Below the pieces are notes generated by a model, which saw only the letters and a list, made by a program, of their open reading frames with translations, was not told the DNA's origin and searched no databases. A program made the translations under genes and the position numbers. This document shows positions 56,552 through 64,000 of a stretch of 64,000 nt of DNA, piece after piece; position 1 is the stretch's first letter, and each line of letters starts with the position of its first letter. The stretch is from Catalinimonas alkaloidigena (GTDB taxonomy: Bacteria; Bacteroidota; Bacteroidia; Cytophagales; Flexibacteraceae), in contig NZ_FNFO01000001.1 in the NCBI RefSeq assembly GCF_900100765.1, positions 310,001 to 374,000 on the forward strand, in the 5' to 3' direction.

Positions 56552-57103
56552 ATGATCTACAAATTGAAATTGAAAAACTCCGATAAAAGCGTGTTGCTGT
56601 CGGCGGAGGCTTACGATTACATTGCCAATCATTTGTATCTGCGTGAGCTTAACTTCCTTCAAAACCTTCGCCTCCATTCCAACGGCTACGCTTTTTTCCA
56701 GAAGAACCATCCTACCAAAGACGGTGGCTATCGCAACGAGACCATCTACCTGCACCGCTTCATCGCCGAGAAGTTTGTCGAAAAGCCCGAATCTGACTCC
56801 CGCCTATTTGTGAAGATCAAGAACGGTAATCCACTCGATTGTCGGCTGTCAAATCTGGAGTGGGTGCCTTTCTCGCGCGTAATCCGCGGCACCAGCAAAA
56901 CCCGCAGCAAAACGGGCTACCGGGGCGTGCACAAAGAGCACAACCGCTACCGGGCCGTCTTGTACGATCACGGCACTCGTTACGATCTGGGGTATTTCGA
57001 CTCGGCCGAAGAAGCCGCCGAAGCCTACAATAAAAAGTCGGAGGAGCTGTTTGGGAAAACCCGCAGTCTGAACAAAATCAAGCGCGTTCCTAGCGAGAAA
57101 TAA
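56552..57103 (+). CDS. AP2-domain protein with degenerate HNH-like region
   Basis: A 183-residue protein. Residues about 60-108 resemble the HNH_3 part of homing endonucleases (YLHRFIAEKF then CRLSNLEWVP), but the expected N-H dipeptide of the active site is Lys-Ile in LFVKIKNGN, so nuclease activity is likely lost. Residues about 118-172 form an AP2/ERF DNA-binding domain (KTGYRGVHKEHNRYRAVLYD, DLGYFDSAEEAAEAYNKKSE). A domesticated homing-endonuclease relative used as a DNA-binding protein is a reasonable inference. It lies 149 bp upstream of pyrR on the same strand. Confidence 0.75.
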   Translation: MIYKLKLKNSDKSVLLSAEAYDYIANHLYLRELNFLQNLRLHSNGYAFFQKNHPTKDGGYRNETIYLHRFIAEKFVEKPESDSRLFVKIKNGNPLDCRLSNLEWVPFSRVIRGTSKTRSKTGYRGVHKEHNRYRAVLYDHGTRYDLGYFDSAEEAAEAYNKKSEELFGKTRSLNKIKRVPSEK

Positions 57104-57132
57104 ATTACTCCCTCGGTTTACAGACCTTTTTG

Positions 57133-57184
57133 AGCCTTTCCCCGGGTCATGTGTTTACACTCGGAGAAAGGCTTTGTACGTTTG
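57133..57184 (+). promoter_or_regulatory. Inverted repeat and candidate promoter upstream of pyrR
   Basis: AGCCTTTC (57133-57140) and GAAAGGCT (57166-57173) are perfect complements, 25 bp apart. TTTA (57154-57157), 19 bp, then TACGTTTG (57177-57184) is a near-consensus Bacteroidota promoter with exact spacing. A second -7-like box, TATATTTG, lies at 57236-57243, 10 bp before the ATG. The repeat may also terminate the AP2 gene. Confidence 0.5.
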
Positions 57185-57252
57185 TGCCGCTTCGGTGCAG
57201 CTGCCTCAAGGGCTAGGCACCGCGCCTTTTCTGCCTATATTTGCCCACTGCA

Positions 57253-57792
57253 ATGCAAAAACGATTGATTCTCGATCAGCACCGGCTGCAAATCACCATC
57301 AGCCGTCTGTGTCAGCAGCTGGTAGAAGAACACGGTGATTTTTCCAATTCGGTGCTGCTGGGCATGCAACCCCGGGGCATTTTCCTGGCGGAGCGGCTGG
57401 CGCGTCGGTTGCGCGAAATGCTGCAACGCGAGGTGCTGCTGGGCCACCTGGATGCCACTTTTCATCGCGACGACTTCCGGCGGCGCGATTCGCCGTTGCG
57501 TCCCAACGCCACGCGTGTTCCCTTTGTCATCGAAAGCAAGAAGGTCGTTCTGGTCGACGACGTGCTGTTTACCGGCCGGACCGTACGCGCTGCCCTCGAC
57601 GCGATGATGGCCTTTGGCCGTCCGCAGAAAGTAGAGCTGCTGGTGCTGATTGACCGGAAATACGGTCGTGACCTGCCCATCGAAGCAAATTATGTGGGCC
57701 TCTCGGTCAACTCTCTGCAAAGCCAGCGTGTGCAGGTGGAGTGGGGAACGCCCGGAGCGGAAGAAGACCACGTCTGGTTAGTCGATCAATAA
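57253..57792 (+). CDS. pyrR: PyrR-type phosphoribosyltransferase (pyrimidine operon regulator / uracil PRTase)
   Basis: A 179-residue type I PRTase of the PyrR family. The start at 57253 (MQKRLILDQHRLQITISRLC) follows the family pattern. The PPi loop is GMQPRGIFLAERL (about 35-47), and HRDDFRRRDSPLRPNATRVP is typical of PyrR. The PRPP motif is VVLVDDVLFTGRTVRAALDA (about 98-117). In Bacillota it binds mRNA and also makes UMP from uracil; RNA binding in Bacteroidota is not shown. It sits 21 bp before pyrB. Confidence 0.92.
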   Translation: MQKRLILDQHRLQITISRLCQQLVEEHGDFSNSVLLGMQPRGIFLAERLARRLREMLQREVLLGHLDATFHRDDFRRRDSPLRPNATRVPFVIESKKVVLVDDVLFTGRTVRAALDAMMAFGRPQKVELLVLIDRKYGRDLPIEANYVGLSVNSLQSQRVQVEWGTPGAEEDHVWLVDQ

Positions 57793-57813
57793 ACCTATCG
57801 CGCAACGTAACTT

Positions 57814-58737
57814 ATGTCGCAACTCAGTGTCCCGCACCTGCTTGGCATCAAAAACATCACCCCGGAGGATATTCACCTGATTTTTGAGACGGCCGATAAT
57901 TTCAAGGAAGTGCTGAACCGGCCGATCCGAAAAGTGCCTTCGCTTCGCGATATCACCATCGCCAACGTCTTCTTCGAAAATTCGACCCGCACGCGTCTTT
58001 CGTTCGAACTGGCCGAGAAGCGCCTTTCGGCCGATACCATCAACTTCGCCTCTTCATCCAGTTCGGTCAAAAAAGGCGAAACGCTGCTCGATACGGTCAA
58101 CAACATTCTGGCCATGAAGGTCGACATGATTGTGATGCGGCACAGCAGCCCGGGAGCGCCTCATTTTTTGGCGCGTCACATCAAAGCCAACATCATCAAC
58201 GCCGGCGACGGCACGCACGAGCACCCCACACAGGCCTTGCTCGATGCCTACTCGATTCGCGAGCGGCTGGGAGACGTGGCCGGGAAGAAAGTTGTGATTG
58301 TCGGCGACATTCTGCATTCGCGCGTGGCGCTGTCCAACATCTTTGCGTTGAAAAAGCTGGGAGCGGACGTGATGGTCTGCGGCCCGCCTACCCTGATGCC
58401 CCGCTTCATCGGCGAACTAGGCGTGCGGGTGGAGTCCGATCTGCTGACGGCCCTGCGCTGGTGCGATGTCGCCAACATTTTGCGAATCCAGCTGGAACGG
58501 CAGCAGATGCACTATTTCCCCTCACTGCGCGAATACGCCATGTACTACGGCGTCAACCGCCACGTGCTGCGGCAACTGGACAAGGAAATTACGATCATGC
58601 ACCCGGGACCGATTAACCGGGGGGTAGAACTGAGTAGCGACGTGGCCGACTCGGAGCATGCCATCATTCTGGGGCAGGTCGAAAACGGCGTGGCCATCCG
58701 GATGGCCGTCCTCTATTTGTTGGCAGGCAATGCGTAA
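57814..58737 (+). CDS. pyrB: Aspartate carbamoyltransferase catalytic subunit
   Basis: A 307-residue enzyme that joins carbamoyl phosphate and aspartate in pyrimidine synthesis. The carbamoyl-phosphate site is FFENSTRTRLSFELAEKRL (about 50-68), Lys in SSSVKKGETLLDT (about 84) and HPTQALLDAYSI (about 133-144). HPGPINRGVELSSDVAD near the end closes the active site. No pyrI or pyrC is adjacent. It forms an operon with pyrR. Confidence 0.96.
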   Translation: MSQLSVPHLLGIKNITPEDIHLIFETADNFKEVLNRPIRKVPSLRDITIANVFFENSTRTRLSFELAEKRLSADTINFASSSSSVKKGETLLDTVNNILAMKVDMIVMRHSSPGAPHFLARHIKANIINAGDGTHEHPTQALLDAYSIRERLGDVAGKKVVIVGDILHSRVALSNIFALKKLGADVMVCGPPTLMPRFIGELGVRVESDLLTALRWCDVANILRIQLERQQMHYFPSLREYAMYYGVNRHVLRQLDKEITIMHPGPINRGVELSSDVADSEHAIILGQVENGVAIRMAVLYLLAGNA

Positions 58738-58855
58738 GCGCTCGCGTGCGACCGGTCGTGCCTGCAAGGGAAGAAAGCCGGAACGCGCCGCGGGGAACCG
58801 ATAGCATAAATTCTGCATTCTGTTCGTTGGCACGATAGAAACTAGAGAAAGATCG

Positions 58856-60853
58856 GTGATAAGATTTTTGATAAAAACGGCGCTGCTGTGTGCGTTGGGA
58901 TTGGCCCAGGTGGCGCACGCGCAGGTGTACGAGTGCGAAGAACTACTTTTTCCGCGGCAGGCCGGCAACCGTCTCTACGGCTACATCAACCTGCTGGGCG
59001 AGTGGCGGGTCGATCCCGTTTTTGTGAAGGCGGGCGCTTTTCAGGGACGCTATGCGGTGGTGATGCAGGGCAAGCGCTACGGCGTATTGAATTGCGACGG
59101 CATTTTGGTAGTGCCGGCCGACTTTGACGAAATCTTGAATTTTTCGGAAGGAGCGGGGTGGGTCCGGCGCGATAAGCTGTGGGGCCTGGTCGACGACCGG
59201 GGGCGCATGCTGGTGCCGTTGGCCTTCAGCGAGGTCAAACCGGTGGCGCCGCTGCATCCGTTGCACTGGGTCAAGCGTGACGACAAATGGGGGCTGTTCG
59301 ACAAGGTACAGCGGAAATTTATCGTACAACCCAAGTACGCCGCCGTGCAGGTGCTCTCGGACGAATCGTCGTTGGTGCGACTCGAAAACGACTTTGGACT
59401 GCTGCACCACAACGGCAGTTTCATTCTGCCTTTCGGCATTCGGGAAGTGAGCCGGATCGAGCAAAACGTGTTTTCGTTTCGGGAGGGCGACCACTATGGT
59501 GCTTTCGATGTGCTGGGGAACGTTATTCTGTTACCCGACTACGATACCATCGCGATGCGCGACGTCAACATTCTTTTCAAGCAAAAGGGGCTGTACGGCA
59601 TGACGACCTACCGCGGACAGAAAATTGTTCCGGCAGAATACCAGGCCATCGGCGACTACCACAATGGCCTCGCCCCCGTCCAAAAAGGAGGGAAGTGGGG
59701 ATACCTGACCACGGCGGGCAAGTTGGTCGTACCGTTGCAGTACGAGGCCGTCCAGCCCTTCTGGAACGGCAACATGGTAGTAAAGGAAAAAGGCAAATGG
59801 GGCATCCTCCGTCCAAACGGCAAGTGGCAGGTCGAGCCTGTTTACGATACCATCGCCCGAAATTATCCGCAGCATAACTTTTACGCGGCCCGGCGGAGCG
59901 GTACCTGGCAACTACTTGATCTACAAGGCCGACTTCTCAGTGACGAGAAGTTCGTGGCGATCGAGCTTTCCGATCCGGCCAATTTTCTGCGTGTGCGGCA
60001 AGGGCAACAGTGGGCGTTCTTCAACAAAGAAACGCATCGTTACATCGGGTCCGAACGCTACGAACAGGTTCGTGCGCTGCAACACGGTGCTGCCTTCGCG
60101 CGCCAGCGGGGCAAGTGGGGCGCGGTCGATACGCTGGGCCGGTGGGCGGTGCCGCCGCAGTACGACAGCCTTCGGTACGTGGTGTTTCCGGCACGTACAC
60201 TGTTCCAGGTCCAGAAGGGCAAGGAGTGGGGCGTGGTAGAGGCCGGGGGAAATGCCGTAGTGCCCGTGGCGTACGAGCGCATCGTGCCCGTAGAAGAAGA
60301 CTTGCTGTTGAAAGTGAAACAAGCGGGCGCGTGGGGGGTGCTTCGGGCGCATGGCGAGCCGGTACTTCCTCCGGCGTACGCATTTATGAGCAACGGAGAA
60401 GATCAGCCGACGTGGCCCGCCTGGCCGGCCGTGGTCGCACGCAAAGAGAAGTGGGGATTGTTGAGCGAACAGGGTACGGAAGTAGTCAAGCCTAAATACG
60501 GACCCATTCAGGCGCTCGGGGAAGGGTGGTACGCCTGGGAAGAGAAAGGCAAGTTAGGCCTTCTGTCGGCCAAAGGCGAAGAAGCACTGCCGCCGACTTA
60601 CCTGGAAATTCGCCATTTTGAACACAATTGGGCCGCCGCCAAACGTCCCGAAGGGTGGGGCTTTATCAACCAGCGGGGTAATCCGGCCACCGAATTCGTC
60701 TACGAGGAAGTGACAGATTTCAACGGCACCTCGGCGTACGTCAAACGCAATGGCAAGTGGGGGGCCATCAACCGGCAGGGAAAATACCTGCTGCCGCTGG
60801 AGTACAGCGGCTACCACATTTTGCCGGACGGCACCCGCCGGTTGTACAAGTAA
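58856..60853 (+). CDS. Secreted WG-repeat protein
   Basis: A 665-residue protein with a GTG start and a signal peptide (MIRFLIKTALLCALGLAQVA). The body is a chain of WG repeats of about 45-50 residues, such as KYGVLNCDGILVVPADFDEI, KWGYLTTAGKLVVPLQYEAV and KWGAINRQGKYLLPLEYSGY, perhaps 12 copies. These repeats form beta-rich solenoids that may bind ligands. No other domain is present. It begins 118 bp after pyrB, probably under its own promoter. Confidence 0.88.
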   Translation: MIRFLIKTALLCALGLAQVAHAQVYECEELLFPRQAGNRLYGYINLLGEWRVDPVFVKAGAFQGRYAVVMQGKRYGVLNCDGILVVPADFDEILNFSEGAGWVRRDKLWGLVDDRGRMLVPLAFSEVKPVAPLHPLHWVKRDDKWGLFDKVQRKFIVQPKYAAVQVLSDESSLVRLENDFGLLHHNGSFILPFGIREVSRIEQNVFSFREGDHYGAFDVLGNVILLPDYDTIAMRDVNILFKQKGLYGMTTYRGQKIVPAEYQAIGDYHNGLAPVQKGGKWGYLTTAGKLVVPLQYEAVQPFWNGNMVVKEKGKWGILRPNGKWQVEPVYDTIARNYPQHNFYAARRSGTWQLLDLQGRLLSDEKFVAIELSDPANFLRVRQGQQWAFFNKETHRYIGSERYEQVRALQHGAAFARQRGKWGAVDTLGRWAVPPQYDSLRYVVFPARTLFQVQKGKEWGVVEAGGNAVVPVAYERIVPVEEDLLLKVKQAGAWGVLRAHGEPVLPPAYAFMSNGEDQPTWPAWPAVVARKEKWGLLSEQGTEVVKPKYGPIQALGEGWYAWEEKGKLGLLSAKGEEALPPTYLEIRHFEHNWAAAKRPEGWGFINQRGNPATEFVYEEVTDFNGTSAYVKRNGKWGAINRQGKYLLPLEYSGYHILPDGTRRLYK

Positions 60854-60946
60854 GGCATTCCTCATCAGGCGACTGGGGCGCACCGAAAACTGCTGGCGCG
60901 TGTTCTGATCTTGAAACGCGCTCGTCTCCCTTGCGGCCTTTTTCTG

Positions 60947-60954
60947 TACTTTTG
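60947..60954 (+). promoter_or_regulatory. -7 box TACTTTTG before the cystathionine beta-synthase gene
   Basis: Matches TANNTTTG, 26 bp before the start codon; no -33 box at the standard spacing. Confidence 0.4.
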
Positions 60955-60980
60955 TTTTAACCAACCATTGCTTTCCAGCC

Positions 60981-62354
60981 ATGTATTATAATTCCATCGT
61001 TGAGACCATCGGCAACACACCGCTGGTGAAACTCAACAAGTTAAACCGGGGCATTGCCGGAACCATCCTCGTAAAAGTAGAATACTTCAACCCCGGCAAT
61101 TCGGTGAAAGACCGGATGGCGCTGAAAATGATTGAAGATGCCGAAAAAGCGGGCATCCTGAAACCGGGGGGCACCATCATCGAAGGCACGTCTGGTAATA
61201 CGGGCATGGGCCTCGCCCTGACGGCCATTGCCAAAGGGTATCGCTGCATCTTCACGATGTCCGACAAACAATCGCAGGAGAAAATCAACATTCTGCGGGC
61301 CGTAGGGGCAGAAGTCGTGGTATGTCCAACGAATGTGGCCCCCGACGATCCGCGGTCCTATTATTCCGTGGCGCGGAAACTGAATCAGGACATTCCCAAT
61401 TCGTTCTACCCCAATCAGTACGACAACATGTCGAACTCGGCGGCGCACTACGAAACCACTGGCCCGGAAATCTGGTCGCAGACCGAAGGGCGCATCACGC
61501 ACTTCGCGGCGGGAGTGGGCACTGGCGGCACCATGTGTGGCGTGGCCAAATACCTGAAAGAGCAAAATCCTGAGGTATTTACCCTGGGCATCGATACCTA
61601 CGGCTCGGTGTTCAAGAAATACAAGGAGACGAATGTGTTCGACGAGAACGAAGTGTACCCCTACATGACGGAGGGCATCGGGGAAGACATTCTGCCGAAA
61701 AACGTGGATTTCAGCCTGATCGACGAGTTTGTGAAGGTGACCGACAAAGACGGCGCGGTAATGACCCGTCGGCTGGCGCGCGAAGAGGGGCTGTTTGTGG
61801 GGTGGTCGTGTGGTTCGGCGGTGCACGGTGCGCTGGAGTGGGCGCAGGATCATCTGAAAGAGGGCGACACCATGGTCATTATTCTGCCTGACCACGGTAC
61901 GCGTTACCTCAACAAGATCTACAACGACAACTGGATGAAGGACCACGGTTTTCTGGAAGCGCGTGAGTTTTCCACGGCCAAGGACATCATCCGTCACCGC
62001 AATGGCGACAGCCGCCTGATGACGGTACCGGCTTCCGGGAAGGTGCTGGAGGCCATTCGGTTGTTAAACAAAGAGGGCATTTCGCAGATTCCGGTCATGG
62101 ACGAGCAGCAGCACATTGTGGGCAGCCTAACCGATAGCAAGGTGCTGCATCACCTTATCGAAAATCCGGAAATCAAAGACCGGGAAGTGCGCGAAATTAT
62201 GGACCCGCCGTTCAAGTTTGTTGCCCTGGACAGCACGGTCGATGTGCTTTCGTCGTTGATCGACAAGGAAAACAAAGCCCTGTTGGTGCGCGACGAAGTC
62301 AACCGGATTCACATCATCACCCAGGCAGATCTGTTGCTGGCTGCCACGAACTGA
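60981..62354 (+). CDS. Cystathionine beta-synthase (PLP enzyme with CBS pair)
   Basis: A 457-residue enzyme. Residues 1-325 form the beta-synthase fold: PLP Lys43 in YFNPGNSVKDRMALKM, the substrate loop EGTSGNTGMGLAL and the PLP phosphate loop GVGTGGTMCGVAK. Residues about 335-457 hold two CBS domains (VLEAIRLLNKEGISQIPVMD and a second starting IMDPPFKFVALDSTVDVLSS). It probably condenses serine or O-acetylserine with homocysteine or sulfide; the CBS pair supports cystathionine beta-synthase over plain cysteine synthase. It is terminated at 62377. Confidence 0.93.
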   Translation: MYYNSIVETIGNTPLVKLNKLNRGIAGTILVKVEYFNPGNSVKDRMALKMIEDAEKAGILKPGGTIIEGTSGNTGMGLALTAIAKGYRCIFTMSDKQSQEKINILRAVGAEVVVCPTNVAPDDPRSYYSVARKLNQDIPNSFYPNQYDNMSNSAAHYETTGPEIWSQTEGRITHFAAGVGTGGTMCGVAKYLKEQNPEVFTLGIDTYGSVFKKYKETNVFDENEVYPYMTEGIGEDILPKNVDFSLIDEFVKVTDKDGAVMTRRLAREEGLFVGWSCGSAVHGALEWAQDHLKEGDTMVIILPDHGTRYLNKIYNDNWMKDHGFLEAREFSTAKDIIRHRNGDSRLMTVPASGKVLEAIRLLNKEGISQIPVMDEQQHIVGSLTDSKVLHHLIENPEIKDREVREIMDPPFKFVALDSTVDVLSSLIDKENKALLVRDEVNRIHIITQADLLLAATN

Positions 62355-62376
62355 TAAGTAAGCAAAGCAAAAGCAT

Positions 62377-62410
62377 AAAAAAGGCGCCGCTCTACAGCGG
62401 CGCCTTTTTT
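62377..62410. terminator. Two-way intrinsic terminator
   Basis: AAAAAAGGCGCCGC (62377-62390), a 6-base loop TCTACA, then the perfect complement GCGGCGCCTTTTTT (62397-62410). It lies between two convergent genes and has A- and T-runs on both sides, so it can serve both strands. Confidence 0.97.
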
Positions 62411-62429
62411 ATGTCTTAATCGGAGCTCT

Positions 62430-63998
62430 TTACTTGCCGCTCTTCTCCGCAGCACGCTTCCGGCTCTTCTTTTGTTTGGTAGGGGTCGCGCTCTTTTCGA
62501 TCTGGATGGGCTCGTTTGTCATCGACGACTCGATGCGATTTCCCTCCATGTCGAGTTCTACCACCTCGTAGCCGAGTTTTTCCAGGCCGGCTTTGACGTT
62601 CTGTTTGTCGCCTACCACCAGGATGTTCATCTTCTCAGGTTGTAGGTGTTTTTTCGCCAGGGCATCGATTTCGGCTTTGGTGATGCTTTGCAGGATTTTC
62701 GCCTGTTCTTTCACGTAATCCTTATCGAGGTTGTACTTGATGATCCGCCCCAGAAAACCAGCCTTTTGGTAAGGCGTTTCGTAATCCAGTGCGTCACGCT
62801 GTCCGATGGAACTTTTCATGAAGGCCAGTTCCTCGGGCGTAATGCCGTTGGTGTGGTAATCCTTGATCTCCTTCATAAATTCTACCACCGAGCTATCCGT
62901 CGCATCGGCGCGCACTCCGGCCGAAGCGGTGAAAGGCCCCTGCAATTCCGACCCGCTGAAGTACGAACGCGCTCCGTAGGTCCAGCCTTTGTCTTCGCGC
63001 AGGTTCAAGTTGATACGGCTGTTAAAAGCTCCTCCGAGTGGGTAGTTCATCAACGTAGCTTTGTAATACTCGCCGGTAGCGTCGTAGGGAAGGGCCAGGT
63101 AGCCCATCCGGATTTGCGACTGCGGTGCCTGTTCTTTGTCTACCAGATAGATGCGTGTTTTGTCGATGGCCGGCGTCTCGCTGAACGTGACGGCAGGCAC
63201 CGGCTTGGCGGCCCAGGATTCCAGAAACGCCATGGCCGGTTTGGCTTCGCTTTCGGTCAGATCACCCACCACCACGGCATAGCTGTTGGCGGCTGAGAAG
63301 TACTGGTTGTAAAACGCTTTGACGTCGTCGAGTGTGATGTTTTCTACCGTTTCGGTAGTGCCGATGGCCGGAATGGACCGAATGCTACGCTCGCCGAACA
63401 GCAATCGGTCGTACACCTTGCTGGCAATCACTTCGGGTTGATTGTTCTGAAACGCAATGGCCTCGATCTGCTGCTTTTTCAGGCGGGCAAAATCGTCGGC
63501 ATCGAAGCGAGGATGGAACATGCGCTCGGCTGCCAGCGCTAACGTGGGCTGCAGGTTTTTCTTGAGCGATTGGATGTAGACGGTCATGGCTTCGTCGCCG
63601 GCATTGACGCTGACGCTGCTGCCCAGTTTTTCCAGTTCGGAGGCAAACGCTTCGGCGGTGTATTTTTCCGACCCTTCGTTCATCATGTCAGCCGTCAGGG
63701 CGGCAATACCGGCTTTGCCGGGATCGGACGCCGACAGGTAGTGCCCACCCGGAATGGTGATGGCGATGGTTACGGTCGGAATCTCGTTGTTTTCCGTACC
63801 GATCACCTTGATATCATTCCGGAGCTTGGCATTCCAGATGTCCGGCACTTTGACCAGCGGATTCGGGCCGGGCTTAGGGCGCATGGCCCGATCGAACGAA
63901 TCTTTGGCCTTGTTGTACGTCAGCCCATCGTATCCGTAATCGGGAGCCTGGTAACCCTTTTCCGATACCGTATAATTGTCAGCCTGCGCAATAGACGC
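62430..63998 (-). CDS. M16 (insulinase-like) peptidase, C-terminal part
   Basis: The frame is open to the right edge, so about 522 C-terminal residues are seen; the Met at 63884 is internal. Residues about 60-480 are one M16 half (VTIAITIPGGHYLSASDPGK, then YLVDKEQAPQSQIRMGYLAL, LNLREDKGWTYGARSYFSG). The zinc motif HxxEH is not present; at its place is TADMMNEGSEKYT, so this is the inactive second half of a two-half protease and the active half lies off the window. It ends in a basic tail KQKKSRKRAAEKSGK. Likely periplasmic. Confidence 0.88.
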   Translation of the reverse strand, partial: ASIAQADNYTVSEKGYQAPDYGYDGLTYNKAKDSFDRAMRPKPGPNPLVKVPDIWNAKLRNDIKVIGTENNEIPTVTIAITIPGGHYLSASDPGKAGIAALTADMMNEGSEKYTAEAFASELEKLGSSVSVNAGDEAMTVYIQSLKKNLQPTLALAAERMFHPRFDADDFARLKKQQIEAIAFQNNQPEVIASKVYDRLLFGERSIRSIPAIGTTETVENITLDDVKAFYNQYFSAANSYAVVVGDLTESEAKPAMAFLESWAAKPVPAVTFSETPAIDKTRIYLVDKEQAPQSQIRMGYLALPYDATGEYYKATLMNYPLGGAFNSRINLNLREDKGWTYGARSYFSGSELQGPFTASAGVRADATDSSVVEFMKEIKDYHTNGITPEELAFMKSSIGQRDALDYETPYQKAGFLGRIIKYNLDKDYVKEQAKILQSITKAEIDALAKKHLQPEKMNILVVGDKQNVKAGLEKLGYEVVELDMEGNRIESSMTNEPIQIEKSATPTKQKKSRKRAAEKSGK

Positions 63999-64000
63999 CG

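Noticed and set aside
57104-57252. A PyrR-binding attenuator of the Bacillus type upstream of pyrR
   Set aside because: No antiterminator/terminator pair followed by a T-run was seen; only a simple inverted repeat overlapping a promoter-like sequence.

Overview
The window looks like a chromosomal piece of a GC-rich member of the Bacteroidota, most likely order Cytophagales (inference). The signs are type IX secretion (T9SS) C-terminal sorting domains on several secreted proteins, malectin and beta-helix exoproteins, a PorE-like OmpA protein, many FtsX-like permeases of the Cytophagales type, a Reg_prop/Y_Y_Y sensor kinase, TANNTTTG-type -7 promoter boxes and weak Shine-Dalgarno signals. No rRNA, tRNA, CRISPR array, phage or intact insertion sequence was seen.

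Layout. 1-5.2 kb: the tail of a membrane-anchored coiled-coil protein, a PLP decarboxylase, a secreted beta-propeller protein, an alpha/beta hydrolase, a VOC protein and a DinB-like protein. 5.4-20.9 kb: a permease region on the minus strand. It has a padR-permease pair, a frameshifted relic of a second such permease, three more large FtsX-like permeases in a row and a cNMP-domain histidine kinase. Inserted in it are a GlxA-type regulator and a divergent small-gene operon (VOC, RibD-like reductase, DoxX, RpoA-CTD-like). Both permease transcription units carry the same palindrome, TGTTCG-N4-CGAACA, exactly 73 bp upstream of a sigma-54-like -24/-12 element. 21-23.2 kb: a small lipoprotein coupled to a beta-barrel protein, then a hydrolase. 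23.2-36 kb: an AT-rich gap, a 1130-residue beta-helix/malectin exoprotein holding a nearly identical 409-bp duplication, a DUF4349 lipoprotein, a DnaJ/CbpA-type co-chaperone, a Do-like protease and a 1458-residue multidomain exoprotein.

36.2-47 kb: a LmbE-type deacetylase and methyltransferase pair, then envelope genes: PorE-like OmpA-LysM protein, giant sensor kinase, triple-LysM protein and NfeD protease. 47-54.5 kb: metabolic genes (glycerol kinase preceded by a 13-bp inverted repeat, quinone reductase, aminotransferase, short-chain dehydrogenase), a barrel protein and a YheT hydrolase. 54.7-64 kb: core genes (ffh, pyrR-pyrB, cystathionine beta-synthase), an AP2-domain protein with a degenerate HNH-like region, a WG-repeat protein and the C-terminal half of an M16 peptidase.

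The clearest unexplained signals are the position-locked palindrome/sigma-54 architecture shared by the two permease units, the degenerate HNH-AP2 gene upstream of pyrRB, the inverted repeat in front of glpK, and the recent intragenic malectin duplication. No complete new defence or mobile system was recognised.
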